A stretch of DNA of 45,026 nt from Candidatus Bacteroides merdigallinarum (GCA_019116285.1 DXBX01000037.1:1-45026), one strand, 5' to 3'; shown: positions 1 to 7,514, counted from the first letter of the stretch. Notes: generated by a model not told the origin, from the letters alone. Numbers and translations: made by a program.

Positions 1-131
1 GCCAGATGTTTGCCGCCAGCTTCCTTCAGATTCCAACTCGCGTTGGACACCCTTGCTCTTGGCTATACACTTCCTGCTATCGGGCGTGTTACGGACTTGC
101 ACCGATTAGAGAATGTTCATGCTGGGCGAAC
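1..131 (-). ncRNA. Group II intron, 5' part of domain I (probably class IIC), truncated by window edge
   Basis: Read on the minus strand from 131 downward, the sequence begins GTTCGCCCAGCATG and continues with the conserved group II domain I words GGTGCAAGTCC, GCAAGGGTGTCC, GGAATCTGAAGGAAGC and GGCAAAC. The order and spacing resemble the 5' end of bacterial class IIC introns such as the Oceanobacillus O.i.I1 ribozyme. The usual start is GTGYG; here it is GTTCG. The intron starts a few bases after a terminator hairpin (136-179), the typical class IIC target. The reverse transcriptase/maturase and the 3' end would lie to the left of the window and cannot be seen, so activity is unknown. Confidence 0.82.
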
Positions 132-135
132 CTTT

Positions 136-179
136 AAAAGCCGGAGCTGTTTCCCTTGAGAAAAACAGCTCCGGCTTTT
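136..179. terminator. Rho-independent terminator, target of the intron
   Basis: Inverted repeat AAAAGCCGGAGCTGTTT (136-152) and AAACAGCTCCGGCTTTT (163-179) with a 10-nt loop, ending in T tracts on both strands. It can terminate in either direction. On the minus strand the intron begins about four bases beyond it. Confidence 0.85.
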
Positions 180-262
180 TACATACCACTATCCGCTTCG
201 CATACGCTACCTCTCAGCTATCAAGCATTCTTGGAAAAAAGGCAAAATAGCCAGTCATTTTT

Positions 263-294
263 ATTGGAAAAGCGGCAAAAACCGCCTATATTTG
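263..294 (+). promoter_or_regulatory. Bacteroidetes-type promoter for the AAA/DUF4143 ATPase gene
   Basis: TATATTTG (287-294) matches the -7 consensus TAnnTTTG. A TTG (264-266) lies 20 bp upstream at the -33 position. Transcription would start near 300, about 15 nt before the ATG at 316, with AAGGAA between. Confidence 0.6.
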
Positions 295-315
295 CATTAG
301 AAAAAAGGAAATGCC

Positions 316-1659
316 ATGCTGAAAAGAAAGATAGACAGTTATATCCGAAGTTTTTATGAAACTTCCCGCAATGCACTTCTAGTCACTGGTGCACGCCAAA
401 CGGGAAAGACATACTCTATTCGTGAGTTCGGTAAATCATTTAAAAGCTTCATAGAAATCAACTTTATTGATAATCCGGAAGCTGCAGAAATATTCAAATC
501 TGCCAAGGGAAGCAACGATATCTTATTTCGACTATCGGCCATCACTTCCACCCCTTTGATCAAAGGAGAGACTTTGATATTCTTTGATGAAGTCCAACAA
601 TGCCCGGATATTGTAACAGCCGTCAAGTTCCTAGTAGATGAAGGTTCGTACCGCTATGTCTTAAGTGGATCATTATTAGGAGTCGAACTGAAAGATTTGC
701 GGTCGGAACCTGTTGGCTATATGGGAATAAAGGAAATGTTCCCACTTGATTTCGAAGAGTTCATCACCGCAATTGGGCTAAATGAATCTGTCATACAATC
801 TTTGCGGAATGCTTGGGAAACGCACATTCCGGTAGATGATTTCATCCATACCAAGATAATGGAACTTTTCCGTTTATACTTGGTTGTGGGAGGAATGCCT
901 GCTGCTGTAAATAAATATCTAGAAAGTAATAACCTGCAAGAAGTAATGGCTGTGCAACAAGATATCATCCACCTCTACAAACGAGATATCGCCCAATATG
1001 ATCCGGAGAATAAACTTTACATCGAAGAAATTTTCGACCTTATTCCACCGGAACTGAATGCAAAAAATAAACGATTCATCCTAAAGCGCTTGAACGAGCA
1101 CGCCAAATTCGAACGCTATGAGAATAGTTTCCTATGGCTGAAAAATGCCGGTGTAGCCCTGCCCGTCTACAATGTGGAAGAACCTAAAGTTCCGTTGCTG
1201 CTCTCGCGATCGCGCAACCTTTTCAAACTTTTCCAAAATGACATAGGCCTACTAGCTACCCAGTACGCCGAAGGCATTCAGCTGCGTATCATCAAGGGTG
1301 ACAAAGGTATCAATTTCGGCTCTATCTATGAAAATGCAATTGCGCAAGAATTGACAGCCCATGCTTTGGAACCCTATTACTACAACAATAAGAAAAGGGG
1401 AGAATTGGATTTCGTCATAGAACTAAATGGAAAAGTCTTACCTATTGAGGTTAAATCAGGCAAGGATTATGATGTCCATAGGGCTTTATCAAACATCATG
1501 GATTGTGATGAATATCTATTGACCGAGGCGATTGTCTTCAATAATGACAACTTACATAAGGAAGGAAAAATCATCTATGCACCTATCTATATGATGATGT
1601 TCCTCGAGAAAAACAACGTTGCTCCTACTTATTACAAAGTAGACTTGTCCGGACTTTAA
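316..1659 (+). CDS. ATP-binding protein, AAA/DUF4143 family
   Basis: 447-residue cytosolic ATPase of the AAA_14 + DUF4143 type. The Walker A motif GARQTGKT is at residues 25-32 and a Walker B-like LIFFDEVQ lies near residue 92. The C-terminal part holds the DUF4143 region with GELDFVIELNGKVLPIEVKSGK, a pattern resembling a PD-(D/E)XK nuclease core (D, then E-x-K). The family is abundant in Bacteroidetes; its cellular role is not established and it is often found in accessory regions. The start at 316 follows AAGGAA and a promoter. Codon use is A+T-rich, unlike the his genes downstream, which together with the adjacent intron suggests acquired DNA. The gene is complete and has its own terminator. 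Confidence 0.85.
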   Translation: MLKRKIDSYIRSFYETSRNALLVTGARQTGKTYSIREFGKSFKSFIEINFIDNPEAAEIFKSAKGSNDILFRLSAITSTPLIKGETLIFFDEVQQCPDIVTAVKFLVDEGSYRYVLSGSLLGVELKDLRSEPVGYMGIKEMFPLDFEEFITAIGLNESVIQSLRNAWETHIPVDDFIHTKIMELFRLYLVVGGMPAAVNKYLESNNLQEVMAVQQDIIHLYKRDIAQYDPENKLYIEEIFDLIPPELNAKNKRFILKRLNEHAKFERYENSFLWLKNAGVALPVYNVEEPKVPLLLSRSRNLFKLFQNDIGLLATQYAEGIQLRIIKGDKGINFGSIYENAIAQELTAHALEPYYYNNKKRGELDFVIELNGKVLPIEVKSGKDYDVHRALSNIMDCDEYLLTEAIVFNNDNLHKEGKIIYAPIYMMMFLEKNNVAPTYYKVDLSGL

Positions 1660-1677
1660 AATTTGCTTATTACTAAC

Positions 1678-1718
1678 GAAGGTGTGCCGGAATCTTACTT
1701 GCTTCCCGGCACACCTTC
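1678..1718. terminator. Bidirectional terminator between the ATPase gene and hisB
   Basis: Perfect 13-bp arms GAAGGTGTGCCGG (1678-1690) and CCGGCACACCTTC (1706-1718). It lies between two convergent genes, so it can serve both the ATPase gene and the his operon. Confidence 0.8.
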
Positions 1719-1742
1719 ATTACAAGATTTATAGATCCTTTC

Positions 1743-2873
1743 TCACAGCACCCCCTTCGACGAAGGCAGTTCGAAATGATAAACATCCCGACGGACTGCC
1801 ATGCGCAGAGCACGTGCCAAGGCCTTGAAGATGCCTTCTATCTTATGGTGCTCGTTCTGCCCCTCGGCACGGACATGAAGGTTCATCCGGGCGGCATCGC
1901 TCAGAGACTTGAAGAAATGCAGGAACATCTCGGTGGGCATCTCCCCTATCCGCTCCCGATGGAACTCGGCATCCCAGACCAGCCAGGGACGGCCACCAAA
2001 GTCCAAGCAGACCTGGCACAGGCAATCGTCCATCGTCACGGCATAGCCGTATCGCTCGATGCCTCGCTTACTGCCCAACGCCCGGTAAAGACATTCCCCC
2101 AAGACCAAGGCGGTATCTTCGATGGTATGGTGCTCGTCCACCTCCAGGTCTCCACGGACGGTGATGTCCAAATCCATGCCGCCATGCTTGCCTATCTGCT
2201 CCAGCATATGGTCGAAAAAGCCCAGGCCTGTGTGGATACGGCATTGTCCGCTTCCGTCCAGATTCAGAAGGACGTGAATGTCGGTCTCCCGGGTGGTGCG
2301 ATGCACTTCCGCCCGACGTTCTCCGGCAAAAAGATATTCGGCCACACGGTCCCAATCGGTGGTGGCCAGGACACAGGTGTTCTCCAGTTCCTTGTTTCCG
2401 GCCAAGGCAGACTTGTCGGCTTGCAGGAGGATGGCTTTGCAGCCCAAATTATACGCCAGCTCCACATCCGTAGGACGATCGCCGATGACAAAGCTATGCT
2501 CCAAGTCGTAGGCTTCCGGATGGTCCAGATACTTATGCAACATTCCCGTGCGGGGCTTACGGGTAGGGGCATTGTCCTCAGGCAGGCTCCGGTCGATGCA
2601 GATGTCATCGAAGGTAATGCCCTCCCCCGCCAGGGTCTTCAACATCAGGTTATGGGCCGGCCAGAAGGTTTCTTCCGGAAAGGAGGCCGTCCCCAATCCG
2701 TCCTGGTTGGTGACCATCACGAACTCAAAATCCAGTTTCTCGCGAATGAAGCCCAGGTTGCGCATCACCTTGGGATAGAACTCCAGCTTCTCCAGCGAAT
2801 CCAGCTGGTAGTCCACGGGCGGCTCGATAACCAGCGTGCCGTCCCGGTCGATGAAAAGTACTTGTTTCTTCAT
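1743..2873 (-). CDS. hisB: Bifunctional histidinol-phosphatase / imidazoleglycerol-phosphate dehydratase
   Basis: 376 residues carrying two steps of histidine synthesis: dehydration of imidazoleglycerol phosphate and removal of phosphate from histidinol phosphate. The N-terminal half is a HAD phosphatase with the nucleophile motif DRDGT (9-13) and GDRPTD further on. The C-terminal half, from about residue 185, is the dehydratase with its two metal-binding His motifs, EHHTIEDTA and [10 protein letters not shown]. The zinc-binding Cys/His loop of the E. coli enzyme (C-x-H ... C-x-C before RKP) appears to be missing: here the loop reads [16 protein letters not shown]. The ATG overlaps the hisC stop by four bases (ATGA), so translation is probably coupled. 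Last gene of hisGDCB. Confidence 0.95.
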   Translation of the reverse strand: MKKQVLFIDRDGTLVIEPPVDYQLDSLEKLEFYPKVMRNLGFIREKLDFEFVMVTNQDGLGTASFPEETFWPAHNLMLKTLAGEGITFDDICIDRSLPEDNAPTRKPRTGMLHKYLDHPEAYDLEHSFVIGDRPTDVELAYNLGCKAILLQADKSALAGNKELENTCVLATTDWDRVAEYLFAGERRAEVHRTTRETDIHVLLNLDGSGQCRIHTGLGFFDHMLEQIGKHGGMDLDITVRGDLEVDEHHTIEDTALVLGECLYRALGSKRGIERYGYAVTMDDCLCQVCLDFGGRPWLVWDAEFHRERIGEMPTEMFLHFFKSLSDAARMNLHVRAEGQNEHHKIEGIFKALARALRMAVRRDVYHFELPSSKGVL

Positions 2874-3904
2874 AATTTCCGCAATGCCTCCAACAAGGTT
2901 TCATTCTCGGCCATCGTACCCACCGTGATGCGCAGGCAATTGCCGCAAAGAGTCACCGTATGGCGATTGCGCACGATGATGCCCTCGCCCACCAGGTAAT
3001 TGTAGATGCGGGGAGCATCCGTCACCCGCACCAGGAAGAAATTGGCGTTGGAAGGAAAGACTTTCTGCACGCAAGGCAAGGCGGCAAACTCCTTTTCCAG
3101 CCGGTCACGCTCCTGCTTCAACATCTCCACCCAACGCTGTTTCTCGTAATGCCGGTGGAGCATCTCCATAGCCTGCTGTTGGGTCAGTTGGTTGACGTTA
3201 TAAGGATACTTGATTTTGTTGAAGAGGGCGATGATGTCCTCCGAAGCGAAGGCCATTCCCAGACGGATGGCGGCGCAACCCCATGCCTTGGAGAAAGTCT
3301 GCAGGACAATCAGGTTGGGGAATTCATCCAGCCGGGCCAGGAAGGAAGGCGCTTCGGAAAAGTCGATGTAGGCTTCGTCCAAGACCACCAGTCCGTCAAA
3401 TTCTTTCAGAAGTTTCTCTATCTCATCGTGACTCAGGTCATTGCCGGTCGGATTGTTGGGCGAACAGAGGAACATCAGCTTGGTATGCGCATCGGCTGCG
3501 TCCAGCATCCGGCGGGCACTGAACTGGAAATGGTCGTCCAACAGGACCTTGCGGTATTCCACATCGTTGATCTCGGCGGCCACCAGATACATGCCGTAGG
3601 TCGGTTCGATGGCCACCACATTGTCCTGCCTCGGCTCGCAAAAAGCACGGAAGACCAGATCGATGGCCTCATCACTGCCATTACCCAGGAAGATGCGTTC
3701 GGGCGCCACCCCTTTCAGCTTGGCCAGGTTCTTCTTCAGCTCCCATTGCAAGGGGTCGGGATAGCGGTTGTTGGGTCCGTTGTAAGGATTCTCGTTGGCA
3801 TCGAGAAAGACGGAAGCCGTCACGCCTTTATATTCATCACGCGCCGAAGAATAGGGCTTCAGGCGCCAGATATTCTCACGGGTCAGTTCTTGTAAGGTTT
3901 TCAT
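2870..3904 (-). CDS. hisC: Histidinol-phosphate aminotransferase
   Basis: 344-residue PLP enzyme of aminotransferase fold type I that converts imidazole-acetol phosphate to histidinol phosphate with glutamate as donor. Visible motifs are the PLP-lysine signature FSKAWG (204-209, Lys206), SPNNPTGN (148-155), the cofactor-binding DEAYIDF near residue 176 and the arginine-containing IRLGMAF. Length is normal for HisC. It is separated from the upstream hisD by a 231-bp gap filled mostly with palindromic tandem repeats, and it overlaps hisB by four bases. Since hisG, hisD, hisC and hisB all run leftward, the gap is expected to be transcribed with the operon. Confidence 0.95.
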   Translation of the reverse strand: MKTLQELTRENIWRLKPYSSARDEYKGVTASVFLDANENPYNGPNNRYPDPLQWELKKNLAKLKGVAPERIFLGNGSDEAIDLVFRAFCEPRQDNVVAIEPTYGMYLVAAEINDVEYRKVLLDDHFQFSARRMLDAADAHTKLMFLCSPNNPTGNDLSHDEIEKLLKEFDGLVVLDEAYIDFSEAPSFLARLDEFPNLIVLQTFSKAWGCAAIRLGMAFASEDIIALFNKIKYPYNVNQLTQQQAMEMLHRHYEKQRWVEMLKQERDRLEKEFAALPCVQKVFPSNANFFLVRVTDAPRIYNYLVGEGIIVRNRHTVTLCGNCLRITVGTMAENETLLEALRKL

Positions 3905-3961
3905 TGTTATTGTCAGATAATCATTGATTGTCTCATTCGATAGTTATAAATCTTTTCGTTC

Positions 3962-4132
3962 AAAGGGGAGCCTTTAAAACGTTTAAAGAGGAGCCTTTAA
4001 AACGTTTAAAGGGGAGCCGTTGAAGCGTTCAAAGGGAAGCCGTTGAAACGTTCAAAGGGAAGCCGTTGAAACGTTCAAAGGGGAGCCGTTGAAACATTCA
4101 ACGGGAGTACGTTGAAACGTTCAACGGGATTT
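3962..4132. repeat. Tandem array of 23-bp palindromic units inside the his operon (7.4 copies)
   Basis: Units start at 3962, 3985, 4008, 4031, 4054, 4077 and 4100, with a 10-bp partial unit at 4123-4132. Each has the form AAAGGGGAGCC + arm + ACG + arm. Units 1-2 carry CTTTAAA/TTTAAAG arms; units 6-7 carry CGTTGAA/TTCAACG arms; units 3-5 are intermediate with one mismatch. Both extreme forms pair perfectly, so the changes are compensatory. The array ends three bases before the hisD stop codon. It holds no gene or promoter that I recognise. Confidence 0.92.
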
Positions 4133-4135
4133 GGG

Positions 4136-5410
4136 CTACTCCATTCTCACCTTCACCGCATTCTTATGGGCATCCAAATGTTCGTTGGCGGCCATGGTCA
4201 TGATGGCGGGGCCGATGCGGCGCAGGCCTTCGGGGGTGATTTCCTGGAAGGTAATCTTACGGATGAAGCTGTCCAGGCTGACGCCGCTGTAGGCACGGGC
4301 ATAACCGTTGGTGGGCAGGGTGTGGTTGGTGCCGGAAGCATAGTCGCCCGCACTCTCCGAGGCGTAGGGCCCCAGGAAGACAGAACCGGCGTTCCTCACC
4401 TGTCCGGCCACACGGGCATAGTCCGCCGTCTGGATGATGAGATGTTCCGGGGCGTAGGCATTGGTCAAGGCTATGGCCTCGTCCATGTCGCGCGCCACGA
4501 TGAGCTTGCTGTTCTCCAGCGAGCGGGCTGCTATTTCCCGGCGAGGCAGCAAGGCCAGCTGACGCTCCACCTCTTTCACCACCGCCCGGCAAAGTTCGGG
4601 AGAGGTTGTGACCAGCACCGCCTGGCTGTCCACGCCATGCTCGGCCTGGCTCAACAGGTCGGCTGCCACAAAGACCGGATTGGCCGTCTCGTCTGCCAAG
4701 ACCTCCACTTCCGAAGGACCGGCCGGCATGTCAATGGCCACGTCGCGCAGGCTGACCAGTTGCTTGGCGGCGGTGACATACTGATTGCCCGGTCCGAATA
4801 TCTTGTACACACGCGGTACACTCTCCGTTCCATACGCCATGGCACCAATGGCCTGCACGCCTCCGGCCTTGAAGATACGGCTCACACCGGCCACGCGGGC
4901 GGCGAAAAGAACGGCGGGATGCACCTTTCCGTCCTTGCCCGGCGGGGTGCACAAGACGATTTCCTCACAACCGGCTATCTTCGCGGGAACGGCCAACATC
5001 AATACCGTGCTGAACAAGGGAGCCGTACCACCGGGGATGTACAACCCCACCTTCTCGATGGGAACCGCTTTTTGCCAGCAGGTTACGCCCGGCTGGGTCT
5101 CTACCCGCTTGCCTTCAAAACGTTGGGCGGCATGAAAGGTCTCGATATTCTGCTTGGCCAGGCGGATGGCTGCTTTCAGGTCCTCCCCTATCAAGCCTTC
5201 CGCCTCCTGCATCTCTTCCTCGGTAACGGCCAACGAGTCCAAACGGACTTTGTCGAACTGTACCTCATAATCCAATACGGCACGGTCTCCTTCAGACTTT
5301 ACCCGGTCGAGTATGACACGGACCGTATCAAACAAGCTTTCCACATTCAAGCCCGGACGTTTCAAGATTTCAGGCCACCGGGCCTTGTCCGGATATTCTA
5401 TCTGTATCAT
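4136..5410 (-). CDS. hisD: Histidinol dehydrogenase
   Basis: 424 residues. It is a zinc- and NAD-dependent enzyme that oxidises histidinol to histidine in two steps, the end of the pathway. Signature stretches are FGPGNQYVTAAKQLV, the PSEVEVLADE block, SQAEHGVDSQA with zinc-ligand residues, and the catalytic Glu-His pair in YAPEHLII. I chose the ATG at 5410 (protein start MIQIEYPDK), 13 nt after the hisG stop. The open frame extends to a TTG at 5431 that overlaps hisG, but this adds seven residues not typical of the family. Second gene of the operon. The stop codon abuts the 23-bp repeat array. Confidence 0.94.
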   Translation of the reverse strand: MIQIEYPDKARWPEILKRPGLNVESLFDTVRVILDRVKSEGDRAVLDYEVQFDKVRLDSLAVTEEEMQEAEGLIGEDLKAAIRLAKQNIETFHAAQRFEGKRVETQPGVTCWQKAVPIEKVGLYIPGGTAPLFSTVLMLAVPAKIAGCEEIVLCTPPGKDGKVHPAVLFAARVAGVSRIFKAGGVQAIGAMAYGTESVPRVYKIFGPGNQYVTAAKQLVSLRDVAIDMPAGPSEVEVLADETANPVFVAADLLSQAEHGVDSQAVLVTTSPELCRAVVKEVERQLALLPRREIAARSLENSKLIVARDMDEAIALTNAYAPEHLIIQTADYARVAGQVRNAGSVFLGPYASESAGDYASGTNHTLPTNGYARAYSGVSLDSFIRKITFQEITPEGLRRIGPAIMTMAANEHLDAHKNAVKVRME

Positions 5411-5423
5411 GGCAAATGAAAAT

Positions 5424-6275
5424 TTATACAATCATCTTCTCTATCGGCAGCACCAGGATGCCTTCCGCGCCCAGGGCTTTCAGCTTCCCGATGATTTCCC
5501 AGAAACATTTCTCGTCCAGCACGGTATGTACCGAACACCAGCCTTCCTGCGCCAAAGGCATCACGGTGGGGCTCTTCATGCCCGGCAGGACGGAAACGAT
5601 TTGCTCCAGCTTGTCCTTCGGGGCATTCATCAAGACATATTTCTTGTCCTCGGCGGTCTTGACGGCATCCATGCGGAAAAGCAGCTCCCGCAGGATCTCC
5701 CGCTTCTCCTCGCTCAACTGTTTATTGCCGATGAGCAGGGCCTCGGACTTCATCACGACCTCCACTTCCTTCAGGCTGTTGCTGACCAAGGTGGAGCCCG
5801 AACTTACGATGTCGAAGATGGCATCGGACAGGCCGATACCCGGCGATACCTCCACCGAACCGGTGATGACGTGAATCTCTGCCTTCACGCCCATCTTTTT
5901 CAGATAGGCGGACAGGATGCCGGGATAGGACGTGGCAATCTTGCGGCCGTTGAACCACTCCACACCGGGATAGTCCACTTCCTTGGGCACCGCCAACGAC
6001 AGACGGCACTTGCTGAAGCCCAATCGCTTCACAATCTCCGCATCCTCGGCTTTTTCCACAAACTCATTCTCGCCCACAATACCGATGTCGGCCACGCCCG
6101 TAGCTACGGATTGGGGTATATCGTCATCCCGCAGGAAGAGCACTTCCAGGGGAAAGTTGGAAGACTGCACCAGCAAGGTGCGTTTCGTGGCGTTCAGTTT
6201 GATATCCGATTCTTCCAGAAAGGACATCGTCTCGTCATACAGACGGCCTTTGGCTTGTACTGCAATTCTTAGCAT
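5424..6275 (-). CDS. hisG: ATP phosphoribosyltransferase, long form
   Basis: 283 residues, first enzyme of histidine synthesis: joins ATP and PRPP. The length corresponds to the long (HisG_L) form, which has a C-terminal ACT-like regulatory domain (about residues 210-283) responsible for histidine feedback inhibition and does not need HisZ. The PRPP-binding signature is the segment after ISPGIGLSDAIFDIVSSGST (about residues 145-165), and DIGIVGENEF belongs to the catalytic core. First structural gene of the operon. Its ATG lies about 40 nt downstream of the attenuator hairpin at 6316-6360, so it is the gene directly controlled by that switch. Confidence 0.95.
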   Translation of the reverse strand: MLRIAVQAKGRLYDETMSFLEESDIKLNATKRTLLVQSSNFPLEVLFLRDDDIPQSVATGVADIGIVGENEFVEKAEDAEIVKRLGFSKCRLSLAVPKEVDYPGVEWFNGRKIATSYPGILSAYLKKMGVKAEIHVITGSVEVSPGIGLSDAIFDIVSSGSTLVSNSLKEVEVVMKSEALLIGNKQLSEEKREILRELLFRMDAVKTAEDKKYVLMNAPKDKLEQIVSVLPGMKSPTVMPLAQEGWCSVHTVLDEKCFWEIIGKLKALGAEGILVLPIEKMIV

Positions 6276-6315
6276 ATCTTTTCTACTGTTTTTTGGTTCA
6301 CATTTCTCCGGTTAT

Positions 6316-6360
6316 TGGAAAAAAGAACGAGGCTTGCCAGCAATCACCGGTAAGCCTCGT
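6316..6360 (-). terminator. his operon attenuator hairpin
   Basis: On the minus strand ACGAGGCTTACC (6360-6349) pairs with GGCAAGCCTCGT (6338-6327), one wobble pair, followed by TCTTTTTTCC. This is a standard intrinsic terminator placed between the leader peptide and hisG. Its 5' arm can pair instead with an upstream segment (see antiterminator entry). Confidence 0.88.
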
Positions 6361-6431
6361 CTTTTTCTATGCTTTCTCATTACGCACGACTTCATCGCCC
6401 ACCGAGATTATCCGACGGAATGATGATGAAG
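6348..6431 (-). promoter_or_regulatory. Alternative pairing segments (pause stem and antiterminator) of the his leader
   Basis: All on the minus strand. Segment 1, CTTCATC (6431-6425), lies in the His codon run and is the exact complement of GATGAAG (6396-6390). Segment 2, CGGTGGGC (6404-6397), is directly next to GATGAAG and can form eight pairs, two of them G-U, with GCTTACCG (6355-6348) in the 5' arm of the terminator. So 1:2, 2:3 and 3:4 pairings exist in the order required for classical attenuation. Confidence 0.75.
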
Positions 6432-6455
6432 ATGATGTGCAATGAATGTTCTCAT
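6408..6455 (-). CDS. hisL: his operon leader peptide
   Basis: Fifteen-codon frame starting ATG (6455-6453) and ending TAA (6410-6408): MRTFIAHHLHHHSVG. Five of fifteen codons are histidine (CAT), arranged HH-L-HHH. It starts about 22 nt after the predicted transcription start. Its stop codon lies just before the antiterminator segment, so a ribosome that reaches the stop would mask that segment, whereas one stalled at the His codons would leave it free. This is what the E. coli/Salmonella HisL peptide does; the gene symbol is used by analogy because the sequences are not homologous. It is too short for ordinary gene callers. Confidence 0.85.
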   Translation of the reverse strand: MRTFIAHHLHHHSVG

Positions 6456-6481
6456 AACTATGAATATTTGTTTATCCGCGA

Positions 6482-6513
6482 CAAAAGTATAGTTTTCATC
6501 CGAATATTCCAAA
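6482..6513 (-). promoter_or_regulatory. his operon promoter
   Basis: On the minus strand, TTTG (6513-6510) and TACTTTTG (6489-6482) are separated by 20 bp, matching the Bacteroidetes -33/-7 consensus. The transcript would start near 6477, leading directly into the leader peptide. Confidence 0.75.
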
Positions 6514-6580
6514 GATTTATCGTAAAAAAGATATTTTTTCTTTCAATCCGTACGAAATCGGGCAGATAGGCCTTCGGCAT

Positions 6581-6895
6581 CTACCCCTCTTTCAAGAAAT
6601 CCCAGCCGTGCATCTTCCTATCTACACAGCCGTTGGACTTGAATGTCACTCCCTCTGCTTTCAGCAACTCCACCTGCTCCGGCCAATGGGGCACCGTCCG
6701 CCCCTGGCTGTTTACCACCCGATGACAAGGCAACTGACTGGCGGCCGCAGCTCCACACAAGACACGCCCCACCAAGCGGGAGTGCCGGGGCTTCCCTACC
6801 AACCAGGCTATCTGGCCATAAGTCAACACCTTCCCGTAAGGAATGGAAGCCACCACCGCATAAACCTCCTGCCGGAAAGCCTCCACCTCCATCAT
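6581..6895 (-). CDS. MGMT-family DNA-binding/alkyltransferase-like protein, short form
   Basis: 104 residues consisting only of the C-terminal DNA-binding/active-site domain of O6-alkylguanine transferases: IPYGKVLTYGQIA (helix region), an arginine in place near residue 44, and PCHRVV with Cys57. True alkyltransferase-like (ATL) proteins of this size carry Trp in place of the acceptor Cys; this one keeps the Cys, so it may be a real, though minimal, alkyl acceptor. Start: ATG at 6895 overlaps the upstream ogt stop (ATGA); a second ATG follows immediately. Longer frames reaching back into ogt are shadows. It forms an operon with the full-length enzyme, which suggests a role in alkylation damage. 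Confidence 0.85.
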   Translation of the reverse strand: MMEVEAFRQEVYAVVASIPYGKVLTYGQIAWLVGKPRHSRLVGRVLCGAAAASQLPCHRVVNSQGRTVPHWPEQVELLKAEGVTFKSNGCVDRKMHGWDFLKEG

Positions 6896-7410
6896 TCCTC
6901 CCACGATTGCTCCAAATCCAACAAGTATTTCTTGGCCTCCAACCCTCCTGCATAACCTGTCATCGAATGATTGCTGCCAATGACCCGGTGGCAAGGCACG
7001 AAAAAAGAAAGGGCATTCGCCCCGATGGCGCCGCCCAAGGCACGGACAGCCTTGGCATGCCCCAATTGCATAGCCACCTCGGCATACGAACGGGTCTCCC
7101 CATAAGGAATTTCCATCAATGCCTGCCACACTCTTTGCTGAAATTCCGTACCTGCCAGCAATAGCGGGACATCGAACGTTGTCCGCTCGTGTCTGAAATA
7201 CTCGTCCAGTTGCTGGATAGCTTCCACTTGGACATCCGTTATTTTCTTCTCATACAATGCCCTCAGACACCGCTGCAAACGGTTGTCTATCTTCGTCCTA
7301 TTCCGCCGGTCTATCCAGTCGCAAAGACAAAGCTTGTCGCCCAACGAACCCAGCAATAGATTTCCACAAGGAGACTGATAGGTCTGTACATAAATTGCAT
7401 TCATAGCCAT
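6892..7410 (-). CDS. ogt: Methylated-DNA--protein-cysteine methyltransferase
   Basis: 172 residues. Suicide repair enzyme that moves the alkyl group from O6-alkylguanine (or O4-alkylthymine) in DNA to its own cysteine. The N-terminal ribonuclease-like domain occupies about 1-85. The C-terminal domain contains the HTH region GTEFQQRVWQALMEIPYGETRSYAEVA, the Arg-containing AVRALGGAIGAN and the active-site motif PCHRVIG with Cys140. Length and order fit the Ogt/AdaB type with no Ada regulatory domain. The symbol ogt is used in a family sense. It overlaps the short MGMT-family gene downstream by four bases. Start at 7410 (MAMNAIYV); an ATG two codons later is equally possible. Confidence 0.92.
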   Translation of the reverse strand: MAMNAIYVQTYQSPCGNLLLGSLGDKLCLCDWIDRRNRTKIDNRLQRCLRALYEKKITDVQVEAIQQLDEYFRHERTTFDVPLLLAGTEFQQRVWQALMEIPYGETRSYAEVAMQLGHAKAVRALGGAIGANALSFFVPCHRVIGSNHSMTGYAGGLEAKKYLLDLEQSWEE

Positions 7411-7441
7411 TACTATGATTTTGGAGTCACCTAATATCCCT

Positions 7442-7514
7442 GTTTACGCCGCTAAACACCTACTTTAGCCGCCTAAACAGGGACTTGAGATTCTTAAACA
7501 GGGACTTTAGATTC
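7442..7514. repeat. 21-bp tandem repeats (about 3.5 copies) running into a stop codon
   Basis: Units at 7452-7472, 7473-7493 and 7494-7514 follow the pattern (C/T)TAAACAGGGACTTTAGATTC, with a diverged partial copy from 7442. Dyads span the unit joints: GTTTA (7443-7447) with TAAAC (7453-7457), and TTTAG with CTAAA. CCCTGTTTA upstream can also pair with each TAAACAGGG. The last unit contains the META lipoprotein stop codon (7507-7509). The array lies between that gene and ogt. Confidence 0.75.

Noticed and set aside
156..359. 67-residue frame upstream of the ATPase gene
   Set aside because: It runs through the terminator stem and the promoter and overlaps the real gene; it has no protein-like features.
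1776..2999. 407-residue plus-strand frame over hisB
   Set aside because: Antisense shadow of hisB without recognisable motifs.
3962..4132. CRISPR array
   Set aside because: Units are contiguous with no spacers, and no cas genes are in the window.
5408..5431. hisD start at the TTG, position 5431
   Set aside because: It overlaps hisG and adds residues absent from the family; the ATG at 5410 follows the hisG stop at a normal distance.
6316..6360. Plain terminator of an upstream gene
   Set aside because: It lies downstream of a promoter and a leader peptide and directly before hisG, with alternative pairing partners.
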